Below are positions 1 through 7,605 of a DNA stretch of 10,991 nt, piece after piece (positions within the stretch are counted from its first letter, which is position 1; each line of letters begins with the position of its first letter). The notes below the pieces were generated by a model. The model made no database searches. It worked only from the letters and a program-made list of their open reading frames with translations, and was not told where the DNA came from. Made by a program: the position numbers and the translations under genes. Source of the stretch: Methylobacter sp. (GTDB lineage Bacteria > Pseudomonadota > Gammaproteobacteria > Methylococcales > Methylomonadaceae); NCBI GenBank assembly GCA_003158415.1, contig PMJA01000305.1, forward strand, positions 8,832 to 19,822. The letters are read 5' to 3'.

Positions 1-1
1 T

Positions 2-730
2 GGCGAAATTAATTCTTACTTTGCTAAAAACCGCAAACCCACTGATGGGCAAGTTACGTTACTAAACAGGAAAGCCGATACTTTAAGAGGCAAAATACCG
101 GAAAATATTTACTATGATTTACTTGGTAGAATCGCTTGCTTAGAAAATGATATTGCGGCATTAAACAGACATTACCAAACCGCCTTAAAACTGGCTCCTA
201 CAGATTTTCAAATACACTACGATTACCTTTTAGCCTTACATAATAAAGGTCTCCATTCAGAAGCATTAGCACACGGAAAAACAGTGCTGGCAGACTTCCC
301 TGAGCATTCAGAAACAATACTATCATTGATTACTGAATACGCTATTTTGGCTTGTCGAACGTACGAGGCATCCGGCTTTTTAACACAGACAAATAACCCG
401 GATAATCACAAGTATTACCAACTCATTAAAGAAGGCAGAGCTATTTTTGAAACGGCAGGATTAGCTGACGATGAAGTAGAGCGTTTGCAAAACTTGGCAC
501 ACGCATTGATAGAAAAAAACAATCTTTACTTTTCAGGAGTCAACCAGATAAATATCACTAGAGGCTGTATACACTACCAAATTTACATCGACCTGCCGAT
601 TGAAGACATATTCGAGATTAACTGGCAATTAGCCGATGTATTAGTTGAAAATACCGAAAATACGCGTAGCGATATCATCCTGTTTGAGTATGAATCCATC
701 GATGTCTTCGAAGAGAGCCAAACCTCATGA
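2..730 (+). CDS. TPR-type protein, C-terminal part (5' end outside window)
   Basis: The frame is open from the first complete codon at position 2 to the TGA at 728-730, giving 242 residues; the true start lies upstream of the window. The GTG at 284 is an internal valine codon, not a start, because the reading frame is continuous and protein-like before it. Residues about 35-102 read as paired amphipathic helices of TPR type, with the segment QTALKLAPTD resembling the end of one repeat. A helical middle follows, and a final part (about residues 175-235) alternates strand-like and helix-like stretches (IHYQIYIDLP, then INWQLADVLVE, then IILFEYESID), suggesting a small alpha/beta domain I cannot name. 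No catalytic motif is seen. It overlaps the HEPN-like gene by ATGA, so the two are probably translated together. A partner or scaffold role is inference only. Confidence 0.75.
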   Translation, partial: GEINSYFAKNRKPTDGQVTLLNRKADTLRGKIPENIYYDLLGRIACLENDIAALNRHYQTALKLAPTDFQIHYDYLLALHNKGLHSEALAHGKTVLADFPEHSETILSLITEYAILACRTYEASGFLTQTNNPDNHKYYQLIKEGRAIFETAGLADDEVERLQNLAHALIEKNNLYFSGVNQINITRGCIHYQIYIDLPIEDIFEINWQLADVLVENTENTRSDIILFEYESIDVFEESQTS

Positions 731-1125
731 GCGTATCATTCAAGGATTTCTACACCTCCGCCGAAGTTTTGTTAAACAACCCGGGCAGCACGGAAATAGA
801 TTTCAGGAATTTAATCAGCCGTTCTTACTATGCTGTATTTCACTTAAGCAAAGAAATTGCCGCTAATCTTCCTGTGCCTATAGCTGAAGCTGCTTATCAA
901 AAACTGGGTAGTCACGAAAAAGTCATTATCAAATTTGAAAAACATGCCGACAAACGTTTTCAAAGCCTAAGTATCTTAATCAAGCAACGTAAATCCAATC
1001 GCGCCAACGCAGACTACGATATTAATCTGGATATTAAGCGTTTAGATACAGCTCAACATTTTCATGCTGTTAAAGGCTTGCTTGCCAAACTTGAAGCACT
1101 CAAATCCGTGGAGAATCACCCATGA
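727..1125 (+). CDS. HEPN-like domain protein
   Basis: This is a 132-residue, mostly helical protein. Residues 26-40 contain SRSYYAVFH, the signature of small HEPN-fold proteins. R32 and H39 give an R-x6-H spacing that fits the R-x4-6-H pattern of HEPN ribonucleases. The later segment RKSNRANADYD (about 88-98) matches the conserved R..ADY element seen in many of these proteins. HEPN proteins act as toxin RNases, as partners of nucleotidyltransferases, or as non-catalytic helical modules, so toxin activity is not shown here. The start overlaps the upstream TPR gene (ATGA at 727-730), and the stop overlaps the hprA start in the same way (1122-1125). The Shine-Dalgarno is weak (AGAG near 712), which fits translational coupling. 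It is A+T-richer than hprA. No nucleotidyltransferase partner is visible. Confidence 0.7.
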   Translation: MSVSFKDFYTSAEVLLNNPGSTEIDFRNLISRSYYAVFHLSKEIAANLPVPIAEAAYQKLGSHEKVIIKFEKHADKRFQSLSILIKQRKSNRANADYDINLDIKRLDTAQHFHAVKGLLAKLEALKSVENHP

Positions 1126-2093
1126 ACAAACCCAAAGTCGTCGTCACCCGCCGCTGGCCTGCCGAAGTTGAAGCCCAGTTAAAAGAACTTTACGATGTTC
1201 AGTTGAACGAATCCGACATCCCGATGACCGTAGACGAGCTTAAACTCGCGCTGCAAACAGCGGACGCCCTGTTGCCCACCGTGACCGATGCGCTGACCGC
1301 CGACGTACTCGGCGTTGAAAACAAACGCGCTAAAATTATCGGCAATTTCGGCGTCGGCTATAACAATATCGACATCCATGCCGCCAAGGCCCAGGGACTG
1401 GTAGTCACCAACACGCCGCACGTTTTGACCGACTGCACCGCCGATATTGCCATGTTGCTGCTGTTAATGTCGGCGCGGCGCGCGGCTGAAGGCGAGCGCC
1501 TGATTCGTAACCGGCAATGGGCGGGCTGGAACCCCACACAGTTGCTCGGACAAAAAGTCACGGGTAAAACCTTAGGACTCATCGGTTTTGGCCGCATAGC
1601 GCAAGCGATGGCCAAAAAAGCGCATCACGGATTCGGCATGAAAATTCTGTTTTATGTACCGTCACAACCGGCACAGAACATCATTGATGACTTGCAAGCC
1701 ACGCGTTGCGCAACCGTTGAAGAATTACTGTCAGAAGCCAACTTCGTCTCGTTGCACTGCCCCGGCGGCGAGGCAACCCGGCATTTAATCAACGAACAGC
1801 GGCTGAAACTGATGCGCCCGTCGGCGCATTTAATCAATACCGCGCGCGGCGATGTGGTGGACAGCAAGGCCTTGATTAAAGCGTTAAAAGAAGGCTGGAT
1901 TGCCGGCGCGGGTCTGGATGTATTCGAAGGCGAACCTAATATAGATCCCGACTTTTTGGAACTGGATAACGTTGCCCTGTTACCGCATTTGGGGAGTGGC
2001 TCGGAAGAAACGCGTGTCGCCATGGGTAATCGCGTATTGGCCAATATCGCAGCCTTTTTTGCCGGTGTAGAACCGGGCGACAGAGTGGCTTGA
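1122..2093 (+). CDS. hprA: hydroxypyruvate/glyoxylate reductase, D-2-hydroxyacid dehydrogenase family
   Basis: The 323-residue product is full length for the family. It should reduce hydroxypyruvate to D-glycerate, and probably glyoxylate to glycolate, with NAD(P)H in the cytoplasm; this is the serine-cycle step before glycerate kinase. The N-terminal substrate domain contains NFGVGYNNID (75-84). The Rossmann motif is GLIGFGRIA (152-160), with Ala where the third Gly is usual. The catalytic triad is R242 (NTARGDVVD), E271 (VFEGEP) and H289 (LLPHLGS). The residues after the second Rossmann strand (FYVPSQ, 177-182) lack the acidic residue that usually favours NADH, so NADPH use is plausible. 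GGAG at 1110-1113, eight bases before ATG, supports the start. Context of mdh, mtdA, gck and glyA favours HprA over other family members, though 3-phosphoglycerate or other 2-ketoacid specificity cannot be excluded. Confidence 0.88.
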   Translation: MNKPKVVVTRRWPAEVEAQLKELYDVQLNESDIPMTVDELKLALQTADALLPTVTDALTADVLGVENKRAKIIGNFGVGYNNIDIHAAKAQGLVVTNTPHVLTDCTADIAMLLLLMSARRAAEGERLIRNRQWAGWNPTQLLGQKVTGKTLGLIGFGRIAQAMAKKAHHGFGMKILFYVPSQPAQNIIDDLQATRCATVEELLSEANFVSLHCPGGEATRHLINEQRLKLMRPSAHLINTARGDVVDSKALIKALKEGWIAGAGLDVFEGEPNIDPDFLELDNVALLPHLGSGSEETRVAMGNRVLANIAAFFAGVEPGDRVA

Positions 2094-2115
2094 AGCCCTA
2101 AGTTATACTCCGAGC

Positions 2116-2140
2116 GGGCTGGTTACTTAATAACCAGCTC
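2116..2140. terminator. hairpin between convergent genes, possible bidirectional terminator
   Basis: GCTGGTTA (2118-2125) pairs with TAACCAGC (2131-2138) around a five-base loop CTTAA. A G-T and a G-C pair extend the stem to ten. It lies between the hprA stop and the end of the minus-strand coiled-coil gene, whose stop codon is inside the stem. There is no strong T-run on either side, so intrinsic termination would be weak. Confidence 0.45.
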
Positions 2141-2536
2141 CACTAATTTAACGAATGCTGGGTTAAATATCGTCAAGCCGAAAACGGCAATCCCGATCAA
2201 GATTTTTAACAACAAGGTTGTTTGTTTAAGATCAGATCGGACTCCGCTAATCTCCCCGCGAACCGCACTAATCTCCGCGCGAACCTCACTAATCTCGGCA
2301 TGTACCCCATTGATTTCCGCGCGAACGAATTCCTTGGTCGCTAATTCCGCCCGCAATTCATTGTACAACTCGGCTTTGAGCGACTCTTTTTTATGTGTGA
2401 TACGCTCGTCCGCCTGATTTTCAATCGCTTGGATAGAGCCTTCTATGGCTTTGGCGAACACTTCCGCCTTTTCCCTATCCTGATTAAACGCCGTTTCCAA
2501 TAAAAGAAACACATCGCGTGGTATTGAATAAGCCAT
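2123..2536 (-). CDS. small coiled-coil protein with C-terminal membrane anchor
   Basis: The 137-residue protein has three parts. A helical N-terminal region (1-45) is followed by a long charged helix (about 50-105) and a hydrophobic segment, LLKILIGIAVFGLTIF (109-124), that should span the membrane once. The LATKEFVRAEI segment and the overall plan resemble bacterial DUF1640-type (CCDC90-like) coiled-coil proteins. Residues 72-99 are four heptads of the pattern (R/H)(A/G)EI(S/N)xV, a textbook coiled-coil register, matched by a 21-base DNA repeat. No enzymatic motif is seen. It starts 63 bases downstream of mdh on the same strand with no clear terminator between, so it may ride on mdh transcripts. 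Function is unknown; a tethered oligomer is inference. Confidence 0.75.
   Translation of the reverse strand: MAYSIPRDVFLLLETAFNQDREKAEVFAKAIEGSIQAIENQADERITHKKESLKAELYNELRAELATKEFVRAEINGVHAEISEVRAEISAVRGEISGVRSDLKQTTLLLKILIGIAVFGLTIFNPAFVKLVELVIK
2240..2323 (-). repeat. four 21-base tandem repeats encoding coiled-coil heptads
   Basis: Four consecutive 21-base units at 2240-2260, 2261-2281, 2282-2302 and 2303-2323 share the core CTAATCTC (TTGATTTC in the last) followed by a C/G-rich end. Each encodes one heptad of the minus-strand coiled-coil protein. The length of exactly three heptad codon sets means copy-number change would keep both reading frame and coiled-coil phase. Confidence 0.8.
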
Positions 2537-2599
2537 TTGCTTGCCCTGCCTTATTTTTGATTACAAAACTATAACGCTATCATGCCACGCGACACATCC

Positions 2600-3577
2600 T
2601 CAAAACAAATACTTAACTGCGTCCCGCTCTTCTTTTAACTCAGTCTCAGTCAATTTCATCTTTTGCTTACTAAATTCATTGATAGGCAAGCCCTTGACGA
2701 TGCTCGCCTTGCCGTCAGCAACCGTAACCGGAAATGAATAAATCAAGCCCTTGGCGATGCTGTAACTGCCGTCAGAAATCACCCCCATGCTCACCCAATC
2801 GCCTTCTTCGGTACCCAGCACCCAATCCCGCATTTGGTCGATAGCGGCATTAGCCGCAGACGCCGCGCTGGACTGGCCTCTGGCCTTGATAACGACGGCG
2901 CCGCGCTGCTGGACGGTGGGGATAAATTCATCGGCAAACCAGCGTTTATCCACCAATGACAAGGCGTCCTGCCCTTTCACCTTGGCATGATGCAAGTCGG
3001 GATATTGTGTATTGGAATGATTGCCCCAGATAATCATATTTTTTATATCGGTGGTCAGGACACCGCATTTTTCAGCCAACTGACTGATCGCACGGTTATG
3101 ATCTAAACGGGTCATGGCGGAAAAGTTTTCAGGGCTCAAATCGGGCGCGTTTTTCAACGCAATCAAGGCATTGGTATTTGCGGGATTGCCCGTCACCAAA
3201 ACCTTTACGTCCCGGCTGGCAACTGCATTTAAAGCCTTGCCTTGCACCGAAAAAATGGCCGCATTCGCTTCCAGTAAATCCTTGCGCTCCATTCCAGGGC
3301 CTCTTGGACGCGCGCCCACCAGAAAAGCGTAGTCCACATTCTTGAACGCCACCATCGGATCGTCGGTTATTTCAATTCTATGCAATAAGGGGCTGGCACA
3401 ATCCTTTAACTCCATCACGACGCCCTGCAAGGCAGTCATTGCCGGTGTGATTTCCAGCAAATGCAAGATGATGGGCTGGTCGGGGCCCAGCAATGAACCA
3501 GCCGTCAAACGAAAAAGCAAAGAATAACTGATTTGCCCTGCCGCACCGGTAACCGCTATATGAACGGGTGTTTTCAT
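2600..3577 (-). CDS. mdh: malate dehydrogenase, NAD-dependent, LDH/MDH type 2
   Basis: The 325-residue protein interconverts malate and oxaloacetate in the cytoplasm, serving both the serine and TCA cycles. The nucleotide-binding motif is GAAGQI (11-16), and E42 in LLEITPAM is the residue that selects NAD over NADP in this type. Substrate arginines are R92, R98 ([11 protein letters not shown]) and R162. The catalytic pair is D159 (RLDHNRA) and H187 ([11 protein letters not shown]). NPANTNA is at 131-137. Length and motifs match the homodimeric type 2 enzymes. The frame stays open to an upstream ATG at 3643, but the ATG at 3577 is chosen because family members begin right before the first strand and AAGGA sits correctly ahead of it. 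The extra 22 codons have no homologous look. It is transcribed away from mtdA, on the opposite strand from the other serine-cycle genes here. Confidence 0.95.
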   Translation of the reverse strand: MKTPVHIAVTGAAGQISYSLLFRLTAGSLLGPDQPIILHLLEITPAMTALQGVVMELKDCASPLLHRIEITDDPMVAFKNVDYAFLVGARPRGPGMERKDLLEANAAIFSVQGKALNAVASRDVKVLVTGNPANTNALIALKNAPDLSPENFSAMTRLDHNRAISQLAEKCGVLTTDIKNMIIWGNHSNTQYPDLHHAKVKGQDALSLVDKRWFADEFIPTVQQRGAVVIKARGQSSAASAANAAIDQMRDWVLGTEEGDWVSMGVISDGSYSIAKGLIYSFPVTVADGKASIVKGLPINEFSKQKMKLTETELKEERDAVKYLF

Positions 3578-3739
3578 TTGTTTTCCTTTTATGTTTATCA
3601 CACTACGGAACTTGTTTTGATCAAGCCCCCCAAAAATCGGCAACTTTTATTCCCGACCACACGTTTAATAACTGAGCCGCCCTGAGACTTCATAGATTTA
3701 CTTAGGGACATGCACGACACACTTAATGTATTAAATCCT

Positions 3740-3770
3740 TCACCCCAACCCTCTCCCAAAAGGAGAGGAA
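3740..3770. repeat. REP-like palindromic repeat
   Basis: CCTCTCC (3750-3756) pairs with GGAGAGG (3762-3768) around CAAAA, preceded by CACCCCAACC. The form resembles the widespread CACCCCAACCCTCTCCC...GGAGAGG intergenic repeats of gammaproteobacteria. Whether more copies exist in this genome cannot be seen from one window. Confidence 0.55.
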
Positions 3771-3911
3771 GTAAAATGTCGAGATTATTTCATGCACGTT
3801 CCTTACCGGTGAACGAACAGCTGACAATCTGCACAATCGTATCACTCCTGCCGCTGTAAAAACACCCCCCTGTGCGTGTAGCTTATTCACGGCACAGTTT
3901 TTTTTATCGGG

Positions 3912-3917
3912 TATAAT
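3912..3917 (+). promoter_or_regulatory. candidate -10 box of the mtdA-gck-glyA promoter
   Basis: A perfect TATAAT lies 44 bases before the favoured mtdA start. The best -35 match is TTCACG (3886-3891), spaced a too-long 20 bases, so this may be an activator-dependent promoter or a chance match in A+T-rich DNA. A start site near 3924 would give a leader of roughly 38 bases. Confidence 0.4.
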
Positions 3918-3961
3918 ATGGCACAAAATGATCACATTAACGCATGGTCACGGGTAAGTTA

Positions 3962-4819
3962 ATGAAAAAACTGCTATTCCAATTCGACACAGACAGCCAT
4001 CCCTCCGTTTTCGATACCGTAGTCGGTTATGATGGCGGCGCCGATCATGTGATCGGACATGGAAAATTGTCACCGGAAAACGTCACCGGTCTGGTGGAAG
4101 GCGCTATTTTTACCCGCGCGCCTAAAGATAAGAAAAATACCGCCATTTTTATCGGCGGCAGCGACATGCTTGCCGGTCAGCAATTATTGGCCGCCGTACA
4201 ACGCTGTTTTTTCCCCGGCTTTCAGGTCTCTGTCATGCTGGACAGTAACGGCAGCAATACCACCGCAGCGGCAGCCGTCGCCAAACTGGCAACTAGCGGC
4301 ACACTCGTCGGCAAAAAAGCCGTGGTATTAGCAGGAACCGGCCCTGTCGGACAGCGTGCAGCGGCGATGCTGGCTCTGGAAGGCGCTGACGTATCGCTGA
4401 CTGCGCGTAAAATGGCCCGTGCCGTAGACGCCTGCAACAACATGAAGCACCGTTTTGGCGTAGACCTAACACCTGTCGAAGCATACGATAATGAGGCCAG
4501 AACCCAGGCCATAGCAGACGCCCATATTGTTTTGGCAACCGGCGCGGCAGGCGTTGAGCTGCTCACGGTCGAGCAATGGCAAAATAACAGCACTCTAAAA
4601 ATGATAGCCGACGCCAATGCCACGCCGCCTTTGGGCATAGGCGGCACGGATATGATGGATAAAGGCGAATTGCGTCACGGCAAGATCATCTGGGGCGCAA
4701 TCGGCTTCGGCTCGTTAAAGCTGGCGTTGCACCGCGCCTGTATCGCCCGGTTATTTGAAGACAATAAGCAGGTTTTGGATGCCGAAAACATCTTCGCCTT
4801 AGCCAAAGAAATGGCTTAA
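3962..4819 (+). CDS. mtdA: NADP-dependent methylene-H4MPT / methylene-H4F dehydrogenase
   Basis: The 285-residue cytoplasmic enzyme oxidises methylene-tetrahydrofolate (and the methanopterin analogue) to the methenyl form with NADP, linking formaldehyde and formate assimilation. The N-terminus MKKLLFQFDTD, then VVGYDGGADH (20-29), MLDSNGSNTT (92-101), the dinucleotide motif GTGPVG (125-130) and the C-terminal LHRACIARLFE (256-266) follow the MtdA pattern as I recall it from methylotrophs. R149-K150 after the second Rossmann strand can hold the NADP 2'-phosphate. An in-frame ATG at 3944 would add six residues; the ATG at 3962 is preferred because it matches the usual MtdA beginning and GGGTAAG precedes it. 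The stop is 14 bases before gck. MtdB is less likely because of the near-continuous resemblance to MtdA. Confidence 0.93.
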   Translation: MKKLLFQFDTDSHPSVFDTVVGYDGGADHVIGHGKLSPENVTGLVEGAIFTRAPKDKKNTAIFIGGSDMLAGQQLLAAVQRCFFPGFQVSVMLDSNGSNTTAAAAVAKLATSGTLVGKKAVVLAGTGPVGQRAAAMLALEGADVSLTARKMARAVDACNNMKHRFGVDLTPVEAYDNEARTQAIADAHIVLATGAAGVELLTVEQWQNNSTLKMIADANATPPLGIGGTDMMDKGELRHGKIIWGAIGFGSLKLALHRACIARLFEDNKQVLDAENIFALAKEMA

Positions 4820-4833
4820 CGATCTCTGTCACC

Positions 4834-6225
4834 ATGCGCGACACGGAAAATTCAACAACCCTATCTTCAAGAAAAGACGCCTTAAGTATTTTTCAGGCGG
4901 GCATCGTTGCGGCCGACCCTTATCTGTCCGTAAAAAACTGCTTGTTTGCCGACGACCAGCTGCTAGAAGTCTTGTTAAATCGGGATGACCTTACTCAAAA
5001 ACGCACAGATTCATGGTCTAAAGTCCATGTTATCGCCGTGGGTAAAGCCGCCTGCGCGATGGCTAAAGCCGCCCAGGAAATCATCCCCGCCCATCTGCTG
5101 GCCGATTCCGCCATTGCCGTTACCAATTATGAAAATGTAACCGCCATTCCGGCTGTTGAGGTCATCGGCGCCGGGCATCCGCTGCCCGATGCGGCCGGTC
5201 TTGAAGCGGCTCAAAAGTGCGCCGAACGCATCAGCTGCGCACAAAAGGGTGAACTGGTTTTGGTGCTGGTGAGCGGCGGCGGTTCAGCGCTGATCCCCTG
5301 CCCAGCCGATGCTATTACGCTGCAAGAAAAGATCGCCGCCACCGATTTGCTGCTGGCTTGCGGTGCGACCATCAACCAGATTAACTGTGTCCGCAAACAT
5401 TTATCCCGGTTAAAAGGCGGCGGCATGGCCAAACTGGCCGCGCCTGCGGACTTGCACGCTTTTATTTTATCAGATGTATTAGGCGATGACTTAAGCGCCA
5501 TCGCCAGCGGCCCTACCGTTCCCGACCCCAACACCTACAGCGATGCCATCGCCGTTTTTACCCGCTACGGAATTTGGGATCAAGTGCCTGTCCAGGTGCA
5601 ACAGCATTTGCAACAGGGCCAACTCGGCAAAATCCCGGAAACACCCAAGCCCGGCGATCCGATTTTTAACAACACCACGCACACCTTGATCGGCAGCAAT
5701 GCCATCAGCGTCGACGCCACGCTCAAAGCCGCCGTCTCACTGGGCTACCAAGCGCAGCTGTACGATGCGCATCTGTGCGGCGAGGCCAGGGAGACGGCTG
5801 AACAATGGGTGCGTAATGCAAAATGCTTAATCGACAACGGTATAGCTCAACCGCTGGCTCTGTTAGCGGGCGGCGAAACTACCGTCACGCTGACAGGCAC
5901 GGGGCGCGGCGGTCGCAATCAGGAAATGGCACTGGCTTTTGCCATTGCCGCTGAGCGATACGGCTTATCCGCCGACTGGACTTTTCTTTCCGGCGGCACT
6001 GACGGCCGCGACGGCCCGACGGATGCGGCTGGCGGCATCGTCGATCAAGACAGCTTAAAACGCATGCGCCGCGCGGGTATAGAGCCGCAGGCTATGCTGG
6101 ACAATAACGATTCCTACACAGCTTTACAGAATTCACAGGACTTACTGAATACCGGCGCGACCGGGACTAATGTAGCCGATCTGCAAGTATTACTTATTCA
6201 TCCTACCGTTACCCAAACAACTTAA
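4834..6225 (+). CDS. gck: glycerate 2-kinase (MOFRL family)
   Basis: The 463-residue protein should phosphorylate D-glycerate with ATP to 2-phosphoglycerate, the serine-cycle step after hydroxypyruvate reductase. It has the N-terminal GckA/TtuD domain with VSGGGSAL (146-153), RKHLSRLKGGG (187-197), LSDVLGDD (212-219) and SGPTVPDP (225-232). The C-terminal MOFRL domain has GGETTV (346-351), GRGGRNQE (357-364) and SGGTDGRDGPTDAAGG (386-401). The length is slightly above the usual 420-450 because about 13 residues precede the conserved KDALSIF start. The 14-base gap from mtdA has no clear Shine-Dalgarno, so translation may depend on ribosomes finishing mtdA. It ends 16 bases before glyA. The symbol gckA is used in some methylotrophs; ttuD-like hydroxypyruvate reductase labels sometimes given to this family are less fitting here. 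Confidence 0.92.
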   Translation: MRDTENSTTLSSRKDALSIFQAGIVAADPYLSVKNCLFADDQLLEVLLNRDDLTQKRTDSWSKVHVIAVGKAACAMAKAAQEIIPAHLLADSAIAVTNYENVTAIPAVEVIGAGHPLPDAAGLEAAQKCAERISCAQKGELVLVLVSGGGSALIPCPADAITLQEKIAATDLLLACGATINQINCVRKHLSRLKGGGMAKLAAPADLHAFILSDVLGDDLSAIASGPTVPDPNTYSDAIAVFTRYGIWDQVPVQVQQHLQQGQLGKIPETPKPGDPIFNNTTHTLIGSNAISVDATLKAAVSLGYQAQLYDAHLCGEARETAEQWVRNAKCLIDNGIAQPLALLAGGETTVTLTGTGRGGRNQEMALAFAIAAERYGLSADWTFLSGGTDGRDGPTDAAGGIVDQDSLKRMRRAGIEPQAMLDNNDSYTALQNSQDLLNTGATGTNVADLQVLLIHPTVTQTT

Positions 6226-6241
6226 ATAATCAGGAAACACT

Positions 6242-7495
6242 ATGTTTAAAAAATCCATGTCCATAGCCGGTTTTGATGATGCCCTGTTCCAGGCGATGGA
6301 AGAAGAGCGTCTGCGTCAGGAAGACCACATCGAACTGATCGCCTCGGAAAATTACGCCAGCCCGCGCGTCATGGAAGCGCAAGGTTCGCAATTGACCAAC
6401 AAATATGCCGAAGGCTATCCCGGCAAACGTTATTATGGCGGCTGTGAATATGTCGATAAAGTCGAGCAACTCGCCATAGACCGCGCCAAAGCATTATTCG
6501 AAGCCGATTACGCCAACGTGCAGGCGCACTCCGGTTCGCAGGCCAACATGGCGGTGTTCATGGCCTTGATACAACCGGGCGACACCATTTTAGGCTTAAG
6601 CTTGGCCGACGGCGGCCACTTGACGCACGGCGCAAAACCCAATTTTTCCGGAAAGATCTACAAGGCCGTTCAATACGGTTTAAACCCTGAGACCGGCGAA
6701 ATTGATTATGCACAAGTTGAAGCCCTGGCCCTGGAACACAAACCAAAACTGATCGTTGCGGGTTTTTCCGCCTACTCGCGTGTATGGGATTGGCAACGCT
6801 TCCGCGACATCGCCGATAAAGTGGGCGCTTACTTTGTCGTCGATATGGCGCACGTCGCAGGCCTGATCGCAGCGGGTTTGTACCCGAATCCCGTGCCCTT
6901 TGCCGACGTAGTGACCAGCACCACGCACAAATCGCTGCGCGGCCCGCGCGGCGGCCTAATCCTGTGCAAAAGCAATCCTGAAATCGAGAAAAAAATCGAC
7001 TCCAGCATATTTCCGGGCATACAAGGCGGCCCGTCCATGCACATCATCGCCGCCAAAGCTGTGGCCTTTAAAGAAGCGATGGAGCCTGAATTTCGCGTTT
7101 ACCAGCAACAGGTGATTAAAAACGCCCAGGCCATGGCGCAGGTTTTTATCGAGCGCGGCTTCGATGTGGTATCAGGCGGCACCGACAACCATTTGATGCT
7201 GGTTTCGCTGATTCCCAAAGGCATCACCGGCAAAGCGGCCGATGCGGCGCTAAGCAAAGCGCACATCACCGTCAATAAAAACGCCGTGCCTAACGACCCG
7301 CAATCGCCGTTCGTCACCAGCGGCATCCGCGTCGGCACGCCTGCGCCGACCACGCGCGGCTTTAAGGAAACGGAAATGATCGAAGTCGCCCACTGGATGT
7401 GCGACGTCATGGAAAACATCGACGACGAAGACGTCATTGCCATCGTGCGCGAAAAAGTCGGCAATCTTTGTGCAAGGTTTCCGGTTTATAGTTAA
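6242..7495 (+). CDS. glyA: serine hydroxymethyltransferase
   Basis: The 417-residue PLP enzyme transfers the C1 unit of methylene-H4F to glycine to form serine, the entry step of the serine cycle, and also supplies general one-carbon metabolism. The PLP lysine is K230 in [14 protein letters not shown]. Cofactor and substrate residues visible are E36 (ASENYAS), Y56 and Y65 ([14 protein letters not shown]), H127 (DGGHLTHG), D201 and H204 (VDMAHVAG), and R363 (SGIRVGTPA). All are one residue or less from the Escherichia coli numbering. [10 protein letters not shown] carries Ser where Leu is common. AGGAA near 6232 supports the ATG at 6242. It closes the mtdA-gck-glyA run and is followed by a long hairpin rather than by another C1 gene. 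Confidence 0.97.
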   Translation: MFKKSMSIAGFDDALFQAMEEERLRQEDHIELIASENYASPRVMEAQGSQLTNKYAEGYPGKRYYGGCEYVDKVEQLAIDRAKALFEADYANVQAHSGSQANMAVFMALIQPGDTILGLSLADGGHLTHGAKPNFSGKIYKAVQYGLNPETGEIDYAQVEALALEHKPKLIVAGFSAYSRVWDWQRFRDIADKVGAYFVVDMAHVAGLIAAGLYPNPVPFADVVTSTTHKSLRGPRGGLILCKSNPEIEKKIDSSIFPGIQGGPSMHIIAAKAVAFKEAMEPEFRVYQQQVIKNAQAMAQVFIERGFDVVSGGTDNHLMLVSLIPKGITGKAADAALSKAHITVNKNAVPNDPQSPFVTSGIRVGTPAPTTRGFKETEMIEVAHWMCDVMENIDDEDVIAIVREKVGNLCARFPVYS

Positions 7496-7537
7496 CTGTA
7501 ATTTGGGACGACGTAAGGAATCACATATCAAAACTTA

Positions 7538-7584
7538 AGCATCAAAGTGTTGGGGGCCGTACATCACCCCAACACTTTGATGCT
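7538..7584. repeat. 18-bp perfect inverted repeat (long hairpin)
   Basis: Bases 7538-7555 are exactly complementary to 7567-7584, with an 11-base loop (7556-7566). The stem reads AGCATCAAAGTGTTGGGG. It sits between glyA and the TIR gene, 21 bases before the TIR start codon. No T-run follows on the plus strand, so it is not a standard intrinsic terminator. It could still stabilise the glyA transcript end, attenuate expression of the TIR gene, or be a mobile palindromic repeat. Confidence 0.8.
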
Positions 7585-7605
7585 CCAACGACTCCCGAGC
7601 TAAAC

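Larger units (their letters stand above)
3578..3961. other. divergent intergenic region between mdh and mtdA
   Basis: I find no gene in this stretch. It must contain the promoters of mdh (minus) and of the mtdA-gck-glyA run (plus). It holds a REP-like hairpin near 3740-3770, a C-run at 3865-3870, a T-run at 3898-3905 and a consensus TATAAT at 3912-3917. The short minus-strand reading frame at 3723-3935 ends in a translation of the repeat and has no support as a gene. Confidence 0.7.

Noticed and set aside
645..866. Plus-strand 73-residue reading frame overlapping the TPR and HEPN-like genes
   Set aside because: It is in another frame across two well-supported, coupled genes and has arginine- and proline-rich shadow composition.
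3578..3643. 22-codon N-terminal extension of mdh
   Set aside because: The internal ATG at 3577 has AAGGA in the right place and matches the family start; the extension has no family resemblance.
3723..3935. 70-residue minus-strand reading frame upstream of mtdA
   Set aside because: Its C-terminal part is the translation of the REP-like repeat, it covers the mtdA promoter, and it has no domain or Shine-Dalgarno support.
3944..3961. Earlier ATG for mtdA
   Set aside because: It adds MVTGKL before the usual MtdA N-terminus and has no better ribosome site; kept only as an alternative.
4222..4647. Long minus-strand reading frame inside mtdA
   Set aside because: It is an antisense shadow of a strongly conserved gene, with low-complexity Ala/Ser content.
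7099..7464. Long minus-strand reading frame inside glyA
   Set aside because: It is an antisense shadow of the conserved SHMT coding region with no recognisable protein features.
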